64,000 nucleotides of DNA from positions 81,363,118 to 81,427,117 of the forward strand of contig NC_080172.1 in the NCBI RefSeq assembly GCF_950295315.1, in the 5' to 3' direction. Positions 32,392-44,634 of this stretch are shown in pieces (position 1 is the first letter of the stretch; each line of letters starts with the position of its first letter). Below the pieces are notes generated by a model. It worked only from the letters and a program-made list of their open reading frames with translations. It was not told where the DNA came from and searched no databases. This stretch comes from Erinaceus europaeus. Lineage: Eukaryota > Chordata > Mammalia > Eulipotyphla > Erinaceidae. A program made the translations under genes and the position numbers.

Positions 32392-32540
32392 GTGGAGGGG
32401 TGGAAGCATAATGGCTATAATGGTTATGCAAAGAGACTACCATGCCTGAGGCTTTGAAGTCCAGGTTCAATTTCCCATAAACCAGAGCTGAGAAGTGCTC
32501 TGGTAAATAAATTAATTAATTAATAAATAATAATGATAAT
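32392..32540 (+). mobile_element. Type D SINE
   Basis: TAATGGTTATGCAAAGAG and CCAGAGCTGAGAAGTGC with an (AATT/AATA)n tail. Confidence 0.85.
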
Positions 32541-33000
32541 AATATTGTGGGGAAGGATATCTCCAGGGTAAATTTCCAAGTGAAGAAATAACATTTTACA
32601 TTAGATCTTAAAGATTAAATTAATATATCATTTACATGTAAGTTTGAAGCAAGCAGACTTATTATAACTATTTTTGGTTTGTTTTATTTTCTGCTGAGTT
32701 GAGGCCTCACACAATTATGGTTTCTTTACACCCAGGCCAGATATCACAGCATCGAAGCTTCTCTCAGTGCTATGGTACTCTGTGGTGCCGGGCTCAAATT
32801 GGTCACAAGAATGGCAAGGCATAAACACACCTATCCAGTGAGCTATCTACCACTCAATCTCATAACTGAACATTTAAAGATAAAATAAACTGCTGAATTC
32901 TGACATCAAACTGGAATTATCTTATTTGTACTGAAGTACTACTGAAACTTATTAGCATTGGGAAATTGAATCTTTTTCCTTTTTTAATATCTATTTCCCC
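32541..33000. other. Mostly unassigned, one old SINE-like patch
   Basis: CAGATATCACAGCATCG to GGTGCCGGGCTCAAATTGG around 32740-32800 could be a decayed tRNA-derived element on the minus strand. Confidence 0.35.
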
Positions 33001-33002
33001 TT

Positions 33003-33240
33003 TTTAAAAAAAATTTTATATTTATTTATTTTCCCTTTTTGTTACCCTTGTTTTTAATTGTTGTTGTAGTTATTACTGTTGTTATTGATGTTGTCATTGT
33101 TGGATAGGACAGAGATAAATGGAGAGAGGAGGGAAATGTAAAGAGGAGGGGAGAGGGAAAGAGAAAGACCCCTGCGGACCTGCTTCACCGCCTGTGAAGT
33201 GACTCCCCTGCAGGTGGGCAGCTGGGAGCTCAAACAGCAT
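33003..33240 (-). mobile_element. Type B SINE, head missing
   Basis: TTTATTTTCCCTTTTTG tail side, GACTCCCCTGCAGGTGG, ending in CTCAAACAG. Confidence 0.88.
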
Positions 33241-33524
33241 TGGAAAATATAAAATCACCTCTGTATTAATTACTGATGTGTATATATAAACTTAATTAAA
33301 TGGACTGATTATTTATGAATTTAAAATTGGATACTATGTCCAAAAATTAATTCTGCAGAAAAGACTATTTTTTTTCAAAAAATGATATTCCTACATACTT
33401 ATGCTATCATTTTTGCAAACTCATGTTGATTTGCAAGTACTAATAAAAGGCAAAATCCACCTCAATTTTTCTCATACAATCTGCCTACAACATTTCAATT
33501 TCTAAAGCACTAGCATCATTTTTA

Positions 33525-33825
33525 AAACTTGATTTATTGCCACCAGGGTTATTGTTGGAGCTCAGGCAAATGCACAGGATCTGGCAGACATTTTTTTATT
33601 ATTATTAGATAGAACAGAGGGAAATTGAGGGGGTGGGGTGGGGGGTCAAAAAGGGGAGAGATAAAGAGAAACACATGCAGACCTGTTTCATCTCTAGTGA
33701 TTTCCCCACACACATAAACAAGGTAAGGAATGCGGTGTTGCTAACCTAGGTCCTTGCACAAGATAACATGCATTGTTGGTCAGGTGCCCCCACCCCAGTT
33801 TGCCACTCTCCTACTTCTTTTTTAA
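33525..33825 (-). mobile_element. Older B-like SINE
   Basis: TGCCACCAGGGTTATTG module, then an AGATAGAACAGAGGGAAATTG body, with a diverged head. Confidence 0.65.
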
Positions 33826-33892
33826 AACTACTCTGTTGTCAGTGATACTGACAAATAAAATATGAGTCACTGCTTTTGTAGTATAAATTGAT

Positions 33893-33950
33893 TTTTTTTT
33901 TTTTTTACCAGAGCAGTGCTCAGTTCTGGTTTATGGGGGTGTAGGCAATA
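33893..33950 (-). mobile_element. Type D SINE fragment
   Basis: TTACCAGAGCAGTGCTCAG followed by GGTTTATGGGGG only. Confidence 0.7.
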
Positions 33951-34061
33951 TAAATTGATTTTTTTAGCACTTATAAGGGAAATATTTATATGAGATTTGT
34001 TTTTGAAATACAAAAAGTTTCTGGTAATTGCATCAAATAATAATGTAAGTCACAAACATGC

Positions 34062-34266
34062 TTTTTTAAATCTTTATTTATTTATTGGATAGACACAGTC
34101 AGAAATTGAGGGGGAAGGTGGTTATAGAGAGAGACAGAGAGATACCTGCAGCACTCTTTAACCACTCGTGAAGCTTTCCCCCTGCAAGTGGGGACCGGGT
34201 ACTCAAACCTGGCTCCTTGCGCACTTAACATGTGCACTCAACCAGGTGCACCACCACCTGGCCCCC
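34062..34266 (-). mobile_element. Type A SINE
   Basis: TTTATTTATTGGATAGACAC tail side and CACCACCTGGCCCCCC head. AAACATG(C/T)TTTTTT occurs on both sides as target duplication. Confidence 0.92.
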
Positions 34267-34560
34267 CAAACATGTTTTTTTTTTTTTACCTGCCCTAGTA
34301 CTAGCATTTCTCCTTTTTTTTTTTTTTTTTACAACTTTGAGTAGTTCAGTTTTGTTCTTTTGTTTGTTTGTTTTAGCCAGACCACAGTTTAGCGCTGTGT
34401 TTCTTTTTAACATTAAACAAATCACAATGTAAATTGTGATATCTGGAATATAAGATGTGGACAAAATTAATTTAGCTTTATTGGAAATAAGTGAAATGTT
34501 CAGTTTATCTGGCCAGATTGTTGACTTCTACCTGAAACCTCATGAAATGCTTTTTAGCTC

Positions 34561-35291
34561 TTTTGGGGTGTCTCTCTACTCCAGCAGGGTGTCCTCCAGG
34601 GGAAAGGTAACGGGCTGGTTCTTTCTTGCTCACAACAGGGGTGACACAAAGTAAAAGACACCAGGGGACTCTTAGCATGAATCTAGAATCTGAGTCCTTG
34701 AGTCCCAGAATCCTAGAGTCCGTTTATTAGCAAAGTGGACATGAGTTAAATAGAAAAGCAATGGAGGTAATTATTGTTGCAATATGACAGAAATTACAGG
34801 TTTCTTAACAGTCAGCATGCCCCTAAGGTAGGGGGTTGGTATGACAGGAATTGATGAGATACAAGACAGTTATTTTCCATAACACAAGCAACTTAATTAT
34901 CCAAAGGTATTTGAGAGAAGCATAGGGGTTAAACCCATAGGGTGAGACAGAGAGAAGATGGATATCAAAAGGCCATATAGTTTGGAATTTCTCTTGTCTG
35001 GGCTCTGAGGTGTGTGATGAAGTGTGTGATAAGGTGTGTTCTTCTGTGATCAGAAGGTGACTTTGAATGAGTGAATCTGCAACCATGTGGCCTGCAGTTA
35101 ATGGAGGGAAGTACTAGGGTATCTGTGGGCCTGAGAGTCAAGAAGGAAAGAACCAAGTCTGAGTTTCCCCCCTTATGCTCACCTCAGTTGAGGTTGAGAG
35201 AGACTTACCAAGAGGTTATCTTACCAGACCTCCATCCAAAGATGGGGGTGGTTCTCCCTAAGCTCTATCAGGCTCACACATGTTCCCAACA
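34561..35291 (-). mobile_element. 3' LTR of the minus-strand ERV
   Basis: On the minus strand it begins TGTTGGGAACATGTG and is near-identical to 38462-39195. Its other end (after GGGTGTCTC in plus text) lacks a clear CA, so that boundary is approximate. Confidence 0.8.
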
Positions 35292-35309
35292 TCTCCTCCT
35301 AATTTCTTT
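35292..35309 (-). other. Polypurine tract
   Basis: Minus-strand AGGAGGAGA directly before the 3' LTR, the usual plus-strand priming site of reverse transcription. Confidence 0.7.
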
Positions 35310-38300
35310 AATTAATGAACTGTGTTTATGGATCAATGTCAGTTAGAGCATTTCTTTCCTCTAAAGGAATATGAGTGTAAGGGTGAACTGAGACTCTCTG
35401 TACTGTAACATTAATTATGTCATGTATGCGTTTCTTGAGGAATTGAATGAGGCAAGGAATAATCAGCGATAGAGCTACCATAGCTAGCAAAGGGCCTAGG
35501 AGAGGTAGAAGCCAAGCAGTTAAAGGAGAAGAGAACCAGGAGTTAGTACCGAAAGAGGAAAAGGAATTCTTAATATCACAGCTAAGTTTGTGCAAGATAT
35601 TAACATTTCGGTTTTACAAATCTAATTTCATTTACAAAAGAAACAACATTTTTCTAGACAAAGATCACACTATTTAGTATAAATCAAGTCCAAACCATGG
35701 CAGTTCTGGAGTACCACCTTGGCAAGGGAGTTCATCTGTCTCTGGAGAGGCTCCAGGCTGAGGTGAAGTCAAATGGACTGTCGAAGTTGATTTTCAATGT
35801 GCCCAGCAGCATAGAGAGATTGTCCCAAAGTCCACCAGCAAGTTTAAGGGATGCAGTCAGTGGATGTGATGTTCAGGGGAAGAAACAGCACGTCTGGTCC
35901 TCTGGTGGGTCAGCGCCAGCTGATGAAATTCTTCTTCTTCATAGAGGGTCAGCTGTGGAATAAGAAAAACTAGGAGGCAAGGACCAGGTAGAGAAGAACT
36001 GACACGAAAACTAGGTCAGCAGAAAGAGAATTGGGTAGGCTGGTGAGGTTAGCTGGAGTATATACTGGCATGGTGTCCTTTAATGGTAAGGACTTGCCAA
36101 CAGGGACTCTGTGGATTTTCCAAGAGCAGTAATGTCATCCACCATAATAAAAGGAAAACAAACATTCCAGCATTGAAAAAAGAAAAAAGAAAAAAAATGT
36201 GTCTCTATGACTATGTGTCTCTATAAATTGGGTGGCTTTGTCAATTAGATATAATAAATGGACAATTCGAATTTCTGTAAATATTAAGGTTTAGTAAAGT
36301 TACTTCATCGATACTTTAGCCAACTGAATACTGGGGGGTACATTCCCCTTCTTTTTTTATTAATTGAGCTTAAGGGTTATAGTTTTTCTTGTTTGAACTA
36401 TAGCCCACATAAATTTAGAAAAAGTACCAATTGAGAAAAAAAAAATGTTTACCAAACATGGGCAGGTGAGTTACATCAATCTGCCAGAGAGCACTGGCTT
36501 TTATCAATGGGGATTAGTCTTCAAATTCTGAATAGCAGGATCTTAATTAAACAAAGCAGGAGCCAGTAAAGTGCTCTCACTATGGCAGGTCAAGCGTTAA
36601 AATTTAAGACGCTTGTAAAAAAATGAAAAAAAAAAATTTAAGATATGAGTGACTTTAGGAGTCATCACACACCCATAAATAAAAAAGAAAAATGTTTAGT
36701 TTTAAATCTTACCATATGAGCAGTCGGTTCTTCATCTGTAGATTGTACAATTATTATTTACTTAAGAGAAAATAATGTGTACCAAGTTAGAAGTTTAATG
36801 GTTAGAATTGGCTTGAGTTCCTTCATATGATTTTAGAAGGCTCTTTATTAAAATATACCAGTATGTTATAGAAAGTCAATACCTAATGTGTTGACATGAT
36901 AAAATGCTTACTATTTTTTTTAATCACTTAAACAATTTTAAACTTAGTTTGTTAGAATCTTTGTTTATCACAAAGCTTATCACACCCTTAGGGCAGCTAT
37001 AAACAAGGGTGGGTACACAACTTAATTGATCTTTCACTTAAAAAGCTAAGATAAACCTCATAGCTTAAATGTTTAAAAATAAATTTTTACTGTTACATTT
37101 ATTTTAGATGACAATATTAGACTAAATAATTTTGTTGAATCACATCTGCTGAATAAAAAAAAATTTTATCAGGCAAGGAATATCATGTTTAACCCTTTAT
37201 TCCTGGCAAGGCCACTCCTCTACACTGACTGGGTTATTAGAAAGCCAGTTCAAACATGGAATTAACAAATTAACAAACAGTGGCAGTTGGTATTGGGGTG
37301 CTGTTAAGGTTTACAATTCTCACAAGAGTGAGAGAGACTGTAGAGGCATTTTACCATGCCTAGAGATCTCAGAAAAACTTTTAACTAATGAATTGATGCT
37401 GATATTAGCTATCAGAAGGATGAAACTGTCTTATATTTTAGTCTGGTAAAGGTGTGCCAACTCTACAAGTCAGGATCTTTAAAATCACATTCAGCTTAAC
37501 TAAATCTTATTTAAAACTTAAAACAAAATCTAGTTATTTCAGAGGGTTAACACACATTAGTGAAAACAAAGTTAGCACACAAATTTAGAACAGACATTCT
37601 TGGTGAAAAAATTTTTTTCCTTAGCTCACAGCCACTCCCCCTCCACCCCGACCCCAGGAGGGGCGGGTGTGGCTAGAGGAATGATTGACTGCAGTCTTTG
37701 CCAATCTGTGGAGCAGAAGCTCTGTGATGTGATTCGCTGCACGGATGGAACAGGCGGGTTTAGTTTACCACCACGCCTAGAAAAAAATCTTGGAAGTTTC
37801 TTTTCTGGGCTAAGGTACATTTTAGATTTTTAAAGAAACAAATCATTAAATTGCTATCAAAAGTGTGTGCTGGTTCTCTAATAACCTTTAAGTTAAAGAG
37901 ACCGTCTTGTTTGATTGATTTCTTTCTTTCTTTAAAGAATAACTTGCTAGCCAGGTAATATCTCACTCAGAACTGGTTTAATCGTTTTCTGAGGGCTCTG
38001 GCTGTCACAAAAAAGCTTTATCTTTTGTGTTTTCCTTTTAAGCAGAAAATAGCAGTTTTAAGACCATGCCTAGGTCCACTTTAATGTCTGATTGACTCAG
38101 AAATTAGGAGAGGGTATAGAACAAAATGCCACAAAAGTGGGAGAGGAAAAAATTAGGTCAGACTCGTTTAAGATTAAACAGGGGAAGGACACTCAGTTTC
38201 TCAGAGCCTGGCCAGGGTTCTGATCTGCTGAGGTTCCTTCTCTGTGTCCACTCCACGAGCTTCCCTGGAGCTTGAAGGATAGGGAGAAGGAGAGAAAGAT

Positions 38301-38443
38301 CACAGGGACTCAAACGAGAGCCTCGGGGTTACCTTCCAATGTACTTTGGTACTGCTTCTTGATTTCCTGGAGTCACGGTCCCGATCCTCTACGGTTGGGC
38401 CAGCATTTTTTTCAACCGGGTGTTTGGGGTCGGGAAATTCCGC
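35310..38443 (-). mobile_element. Internal region of the minus-strand ERV
   Basis: AT-rich in the middle (about 36100-37600), with stops in all frames on both strands. No recognisable retroviral domain. A more GC-rich patch lies at about 37620-37800. Confidence 0.6.
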
Positions 38444-38461
38444 CCCACACTATGGGCGCCA
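38444..38461 (-). other. Primer binding site, tRNA-Lys type
   Basis: Minus-strand TGGCGCCCATAGTGTGGG abuts the 5' LTR. It is close to the tRNA-Lys site. Confidence 0.8.
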
Positions 38462-39195
38462 GATTTCAGGGTGTCTCCCTCCATCTCCAGCAGGGTGTCC
38501 TCCAGGGGAAAGGTAACGGGCTGGTTCTTTCTCGCTCACGACAGGGGTGACACTTAGTAAAAGACACCAGGGGACTCTTAGTGTGAATCTAGAATCTGAG
38601 TCCTTAGAGTCCCAGAATCCTAGAGTCCGTTTATTAGCAAAGTGGACATGAGTTAAATAGAAAAGCAATGGAGGTAATTATTGTTGCAACATGACAGAAA
38701 TTACAGGTTTCTTAACAGTCAGCATGCCCCTAAGGTAGGGGGTTGGTATGACAGGAATTGATGAGATACAAGACAGTTATTTTCCATAACACAAGCAACT
38801 TAATTATCCAAAGGTATTTGAGAGAAGCATAGGGGTTAAACCCGTAGGGTGAGACAGAGAGATGGATATCAAAAGGCCATATAGTTTGGAATTTCTCTTG
38901 TCTGGGCTCTGAGGTGTGTGATGAAGTGTGTGATAAGGTGTGTTCTTCTGTGATCAGAAGGTGACTTTGAATAAGTGAATCTGTGGCCATGTGGCCTGCA
39001 GTTAATGGAGGGAAGTACTGGGGTATCTGTGGGCCTGAGAGTCAAGAAAGAAAGAACCAAGTCTGAGTTTCCCCCCTTATGCTCACCTCAGTTGAGGTTG
39101 AGAGAGACTTACCAAGAGGTTATCTTCTCAGACCTCCATCCAAAGATGGGGGTGGTTCTCCCTAAGCTCTATTAGGCTCACACATGTTCCCAACA
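38462..39195 (-). mobile_element. 5' LTR of the minus-strand ERV
   Basis: Near-identical to 34561-35291; differences are mostly single bases and small indels. The high similarity indicates a fairly young insertion. Confidence 0.85.
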
Positions 39196-39357
39196 CAGCT
39201 CCCTGTTCTTCTTTAAGGTTGGGGCAATTAGGCAGCTTGGGTTAGTTGTGTTGGCTCCAGAGACTAGTTCATGTGCAAATAGTTACATTGTACCTGATTT
39301 GGAGACTAAAGCCAAAGCAATTGACAAATCAGGCAATTGCCTTTAAAACTACTAAAG

Positions 39358-39525
39358 AGGCCTGGTGAAATCGCTCACTGGGAATGTGTGCTGCATGACA
39401 GTGTGCATGACACAGGTTTAGGCCAGGCCCCCACCACACTGAAGGAAGCTTTGGTATTGTGATCTTCTTCACACACAATCTCTCTCTTTGCCTACGTCTT
39501 TCTTTCTTTATCTACAAAAACAAAC
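39358..39525 (+). mobile_element. Older tRNA-like SINE
   Basis: CTGGTGAAATCGCTCACTGG head and a CTTTGGTATTGTGATC body, related to 17722-17865. Confidence 0.5.
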
Positions 39526-39539
39526 AAAAACAAAATAAG

Positions 39540-39725
39540 AGACCCGGCTGTATCGCACGCAGTTAAGAGCACGTGTTACCATGCACAAAGGTCAAGTACC
39601 ACCTGAAGAGAGGAAATTTCAAGAGCAGTGAAGCAGTGCTTCAAGTGTCCTCTTTCTCTCCCCCCTCTACTTACCTCTCCCTTCTCCACTTCACTTGGTC
39701 CTACCAAAAAACAAAACAAAACAAC
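39540..39725 (+). mobile_element. Diverged A/B-like SINE
   Basis: CCCGGCTGTATCGCACGCAG, GTTAAGAGCACGTG and GCAGTGAAGCAGTGC. Confidence 0.65.
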
Positions 39726-39944
39726 CTGCTATAAGAAAAATGAACGATCTTGTTGGATTCATTGGTCCAGGCCTGAAATGTCATGTATTGCCACCTCTGC
39801 TGAGACTATGTGAGAAACCTTATCTCAGTCTCCAGCTGTCTGATTTCTTTTCTGCATAGTAAGTCTTTCTTTCTTCTTTCCTTTCTTTCTTTCTTTTTTC
39901 TTTTTTTTTTTTAATCTTTTTTTAAAAATTTATTTCATGAGAGA

Positions 39945-40075
39945 GAAGGCTGGGAGATAGCATAATGGTTATGCAAAACTCAGAGGTCCCAGGTTAAATC
40001 CCCCCAAACACATACATCCCATCATAAGCCAGTGTGGAGCAGTATTCTGGTTAAAAATACAAATATACAACATGC
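39945..40075 (+). mobile_element. Type D SINE
   Basis: GGCTGGGAGATAGCATAATGG and AAGCCAGTGTGGAGCAG. Confidence 0.8.
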
Positions 40076-40239
40076 AAAACTTAAGGAAAAGATCCTTTTG
40101 AGAGAGAGACAGACAGACAGACAGACCAAAACAGAGAGAAATACAAAGAGAGAATAGCACCTATCTGTCCTGACATATGTAGTACTGGGGAATCTTTTGG
40201 GAGTAATTTTCCTGGCAGCTGCATGCTAACATTACTTTT

Positions 40240-40675
40240 TGTTGTTTTCGCCAGGCTGGCTTCACGGGCGGGTAACAGACAACCAGGGACTCATGGTTGA
40301 GCTGTACGCAGTATCTCTTTATTCATGCAGGACGCAGCGCAATCTATACCAAGCTAAACTAAACTAAACTACTACAAACAATCTTGTCCTGATAAATATA
40401 CTAGCCCAGTAGGGTGGGAACAGGATGCAGAGAGGGTGGAGAGAAAAGTGACTGGTGAAAATCAGGGTATGACAAGGAGAGGGTCAGGGTGTGACAAGGA
40501 GAGGGGGCGGAGCAGGTGAGAATTCTACCACTAAACCACCAATGCCCTGGAGGGAGGGTGGTGCTTGTTAACAGCGGTTATGTAAATAGAATGAAGTGGT
40601 TATGTAAATAGAATAGTGTTAAGCAGGGGGAATTAAACTAATGAAACAGAAGGGATTTTTAGAAGCATACCAACA
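40240..40675 (-). mobile_element. Solo LTR, class II-like, 6-bp target duplication
   Basis: Plus text starts TGTTGTTTTCGCC and ends GCATACCAACA. ACTTTT is repeated exactly at 40234-40239 and 40676-40681. It shares the U5 (GTTACCCGCCCGTGAAGCC on the minus strand) with the other LTRs, but its U3 is different. Confidence 0.87.
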
Positions 40676-40724
40676 ACTTTTCTTTTTTATATTTGTATTA
40701 ATTAATTTTTTAATTTTATTCTTT

Positions 40725-40872
40725 TAAAGATTTTACTTATTTATTAATGAGAAATACAGGAGGAGAGAGAAAGAGCCAGACATCACTCTGTTACATGTGC
40801 TGCCGGGGATTGAACTCAGGACCTCATGCTTGAAAGACTGATGCTTTATCCACTGCACCACCTCCCAGACCA
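40725..40872 (-). mobile_element. Type C SINE
   Basis: AGCCAGACATCACTCTG and TATCCACTGCACCACCTCCC. Confidence 0.88.
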
Positions 40873-41066
40873 CTTGTATTAATTTATTATTGGATAGAGA
40901 CAGACAGAAATTGAGAGGGGATGGGGGAGACAGAGAGGGAGAGAGACAACCCTGCTTCACCACTCATGAAGCTTTCCCCCTGCAGATGGGGTCTCGGGAT
41001 TTAAAGCTGAGTCCTTGTGTACTGCAATGTGTACACTTAATCAGGTGTGCCACTGCCTGGCCCCTT
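40873..41066 (-). mobile_element. Type A SINE
   Basis: ATTATTGGATAGAGACAGAC tail side and CCACTGCCTGGCCCC head. Confidence 0.9.
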
Positions 41067-41429
41067 ACTTTTCTTTTTTTCTTAGAATTTAGTAGAATAG
41101 AATTTCTCGAATGATACTCCAGTCTTTGATCTGGTACTTTTACTGTTTAACTAGCCAGCACCCACAAAGCTGTGTTTTCATCAACTTCCAATCAGTTCTC
41201 TGCAGAGCACTTTGGTTTTTTAGTTACCCCAGTTAGTAGTTTTGTTTTCTTTTTCCTAGATATGCAATAGTGGTTACATGATTACTTTCCTGTCTTCTGG
41301 ATAGAAATGGGTAGTCACCTGACACTAAGAGAGGAAAAAGGTATGTATAACTTTTTCTTAGTTAGCATGTTTATAAAGATACCAGGGGAGAGGGTCTCCT
41401 ATTACTGAGTACTTAGAAACTGAAAAAGG

Positions 41430-41580
41430 GGGTTGGGAAGATAACATAGTGGTCATGCAAAAAAAGTTTCATGCCAGAGGCATCAAAGGTCACAAGTTCA
41501 ATCCCCAGCACCATCAGAATCTGGAGCTGAGCAGTGCATACCTGAGAGAGAAAGGTGTGGGGGGTGAGGGAGGAAAGAAG
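41430..41580 (+). mobile_element. Type D SINE
   Basis: GGGAAGATAACATAGTGGTC head, AAGTTCAATCCCC B box and CTGGAGCTGAGCAGTGC. Confidence 0.8.
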
Positions 41581-41639
41581 AAATGGAAAAGAGAATATTA
41601 AGAATTTTCCTAGCTCATAAGACTCCTTAGTTACATTTT

Positions 41640-41835
41640 GGGTGGTGCACTTCCCAACATATTTTCAGAACCTAGATACAGACCAGGTCCCATGAGATAG
41701 GGCACATGTGCACACGTATCCATAAACTTGGGGAAAATATGTACCTTAAAGTAAAAGTGCACAGTAGTCTACAGTGACTCAGTAAGTGCAGCAAGCAAAT
41801 AGAAAAACCTTAATCAGACAACATAAAGTATTTAA
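41640..41835 (+). repeat. Segment homologous to 46095-46250
   Basis: AGAACCTAGATACAG and CACACGTATCCATAAAC parallel AGATCCTAGATATAG and TACATATCCATAAGG near 46110-46165. It probably belongs to the 5' part of the repeat at 42170. Confidence 0.5.
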
Positions 41836-42000
41836 TCCAGGATTCAGGTCCTGGAACATGATGGCAGTGGACCCAGTGGGAGTTGTATTATTGTGTGGAA
41901 AACTGGGAAATGTTAATCATGTACAAGCTATTGTGTTTACTTTTGTATTGTATTTACTTTTGGGTGTAAAACAATCCCCCAATTAAAAAAATAAATAAAA
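41836..42000 (+). mobile_element. L1 3' end
   Basis: CAGGTCCTGGAACATGATGG to AACAATCCCCCAATTAAAA matches the L1 end at 12260-12395. Confidence 0.7.
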
Positions 42001-42164
42001 AAGATTTTCATGTTCAAAGTCCAGACATCCTAGTCAGTCCCACTCTAAACCAGAGCTGAGGGGAAAAAAAAAAAAGTACTTAGTCAAATATTTTCTACTT
42101 ATAATTCCCTATTTCTCTTCCTTCAAGCACTCTAAATCCAACCATACTATATAAAATAAGATAA

Positions 42165-43250
42165 GGACAAGAGACTGGCACACTCTAATGATCTAATGAT
42201 GGACCTTTTGATCACTACCAGACCATTCCATCATTTGAGGCCAGAGTCAAGGAATCCTGCAATTCCCATAGATATAACGGGCCTAGACCTCTAACAGATT
42301 GCTCTCTCCACCATCACTGGTCATCTCCATCAGGCATGACATCATAACATCTCTTGTGAGCTTCTACAGGACCTTGCCCTCAGTATAAAACAGTGGCAGA
42401 AGTCACCCTGACAGGAGGCAGGGTCTGCCACTCGAGACAGACTGGTCCTGAAATGAGTGCAACCTAGAATGTTCCTAGCTATGACCATGAAATGTGAGCT
42501 CAGACTGTCAGGGCTGTAGAGGTTACACAGGCTCCTATGCTAAATATGAATAAACATGGGCCCTAGGTAAGATCGATGGGGTTTACAGTTAACAATATTT
42601 ATATACATTCCCCATATTTGGGAGCTTCTTTCTTCCCTGATTCAGCTTTCTCATCCTGTCTTCAACTTTGAAACCATCTTCCCAGACAATGTTCCTAGCC
42701 TACCTGAACATTAGTTGTTGGGCTCTGGCAAAAATTAGTAAAGTTATGGGCCTCTTGGAATATACCTAAAATAGACTTCTTAGCTCCTTCCAAAATGAAG
42801 ACCCCAAATTTCATATGCTATACTTTTACCTTTAGATTCCTGATTGCTAAGCAAATTGTTCTGCTTTATCTTAATGCTTTTCAGCCACCAAGTTGAAGAT
42901 GCTACTGTGATGCCAACCTGACTTCCCTGGGCAAACGACCTCATCGATGTGTCCTAGAATCCTGCCTCCCCAGAGTCCTACCCCACTTGGAAAAGAAAGA
43001 TAGAAACAGGTTGGAGGTACGGATCTACCTGTCAATGCCCATGTCCAGCAGAAAAGCAGTTGCAGAAGCCAGACCTCCCACCTTCTGCACCCCATAGAGA
43101 TCTTTGGCTCATATTCACAGAAGGATAAAGAATAGGGAAACTTGCAATGAAGGTGAGAGGATATGGAATTCTGGTGGTGGGAATGGAGTAGAATTGTACT
43201 CTTATACCACAATCTTGTCAATCATTATAAATCACTAATAAGGTAAACAA
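42165..43250 (+). repeat. L1-3'-end-like repeat, copy 1 of 3
   Basis: Longest copy. Landmarks are ACTGGTCCTGAAATGAG, CATCTTCCCAGACAATG, TTCAGCCACCAAGTTG and GGATAAAGAATAGGG. The last is the L1 3' UTR phrase of 16540, so the repeat is probably an L1 3' UTR. Confidence 0.65.
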
Positions 43251-43384
43251 AGAAAGAAAATTTCAGCTGTCCATTACTGGAATAATTGGCCTGAGATGCT
43301 GAGTTCAATCTTCAGATCATACATGCCAGAGTGATGCTATGGTTTCTCTCCCTTTCTTATGGAATAAACCTTTTAATAAAAAGT

Positions 43385-43690
43385 ATTGGGAGCCGGGTGA
43401 TAGCGCAGCAGGTTAAGCGCAGGTTGCCAAAGTGCAAGGACCGGCGTGAGAATCCTGGTTCGAGCCCCCAGCTCCCCACCTGCAGGGAGTTGCTTCACAG
43501 GCAGTGAAGCAGGTCTGCAGGTGTCTATCTTTCTTTCCCCTCTTGGACTTCCCCTCCTCTCTCCATTTTTCTCTGTCCTATCTAACAATGATGACATCAA
43601 TAACAACAACAATAACTACAACAATAAAACAACAAGGGCAACAAAAAGGAATAAATAAGTAAATAAATAATAAAAAAACTTTAAAAAATA
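43385..43690 (+). mobile_element. Type B SINE
   Basis: GGGAGCCGGGTGATAGCGCAG head, TTCGAGCCCCC B box and AACAACAACAATAAC tail. Confidence 0.92.
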
Positions 43691-43750
43691 AAAAGTGTTT
43701 TACAGACTGTTATGTATATACTTCAGTACATGTATTAATTTGAAAACTGA

Positions 43751-43751
<1 letters not shown>

Positions 43752-43782
<31 letters not shown>
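43752..43782. repeat. (AT)n microsatellite
   Basis: About 15 AT units. Confidence 0.95.
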
Positions 43783-43787
<5 letters not shown>

Positions 43788-43871
43788 GAGAGCGAGATAC
43801 TGAGTAGAGTGGTTACCAGTGCATTCACATCTAAATGAATGTTATATCAGTTCTATTACTTACGAAAAACA

Positions 43872-44078
43872 GGGGCTGGGTGGTGGTGCACCTGGCTGAG
43901 CACACATGTTACAATGTGCAAGAACCCAGGTTCGAGTCCCCAGTCCCCACCTGCAGGGGACAGCTTTACTTAGTGGTGAAGCAGGGCTGCAAGTGTCTCT
44001 CTTTCTCTCTCCCACCCTCTCCCCTCTTGATTTCTGGATGTCTCTGTCTAATAAATAAATAAATATAATAAAAAAAAT
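43872..44078 (+). mobile_element. Type A SINE
   Basis: GGGGCTGGGTGGTGGTGCACC head and GTTCGAGTCCCC B box. Confidence 0.92.
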
Positions 44079-44081
44079 TTT

Positions 44082-44230
44082 GTGGTCTGTGAGGTGGCAC
44101 AATGGATAAAGTATTGGACACTCAAGCATGAGGTCCTGAGTTCAATCCCTGGCAGCACATGTACCAGAGTGATGTCTGGTTCTTTCTCTCTCTTCCTATG
44201 TTTCTCATTAATAAAAAATAAAATAAAACT
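44082..44230 (+). mobile_element. Type C SINE
   Basis: GTGGTCTGTGAGGTGGCACAA head, GAGTTCAATCCCTGG B box and CCAGAGTGATGTCTGG. It lies directly behind the type A copy. Confidence 0.92.
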
Positions 44231-44634
44231 TATGAAAAACAAATCTTCCCACCACTCATAAACCCTTTTCTTATCTCTGACATCTAAAGAGATTATAGTC
44301 CTACTTTGATTTTCTAGGATGTTTCTAATACTTTACCTCTAAATAAAAGACATAAAGTCATGTCTTTATGTGACAATCCAAACCAAATTGCTTTAGTATG
44401 GGATTACAGTTATGATTCTTTGTTGTTTCCATTATAACTTTAATAATATCTCTATTTGAAATCAGACTCTGTAATACAAAGACCTGTGGATGACTGACCT
44501 CCAGTATTTGTGATATATGTCCATGCTTTGACTGCAGGACAGAGGACAGGCCTATTGCATCTGGCTTTTCTAGACTTTCTAGTGCCACCACAGTTGCACT
44601 AACAATGTAAGCATATCAAATACTGTAAAAATCT
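44231..44634. other. Unassigned
   Basis: No gene or named repeat. Stops in all frames. Confidence 0.5.

Larger units (their letters stand above)
34561..39195 (-). mobile_element. Endogenous retrovirus, minus strand, non-coding
   Basis: Two ~730-bp LTRs enclose ~3.2 kb. Flanks TAGCTC (34555-34560) and CAGCTC (39196-39201) match at 5 of 6 positions, a class II-like 6-bp duplication. A tRNA-Lys primer site and a polypurine tract lie at the expected places. No gag, pol or env frame can be read, so it is non-autonomous or gutted. Confidence 0.85.

Noticed and set aside
34561..39195. Large segmental duplication (two ~730-bp near-identical blocks)
   Set aside because: Explained by LTRs: a primer site and a polypurine tract lie inside, and a 6-bp duplication outside.
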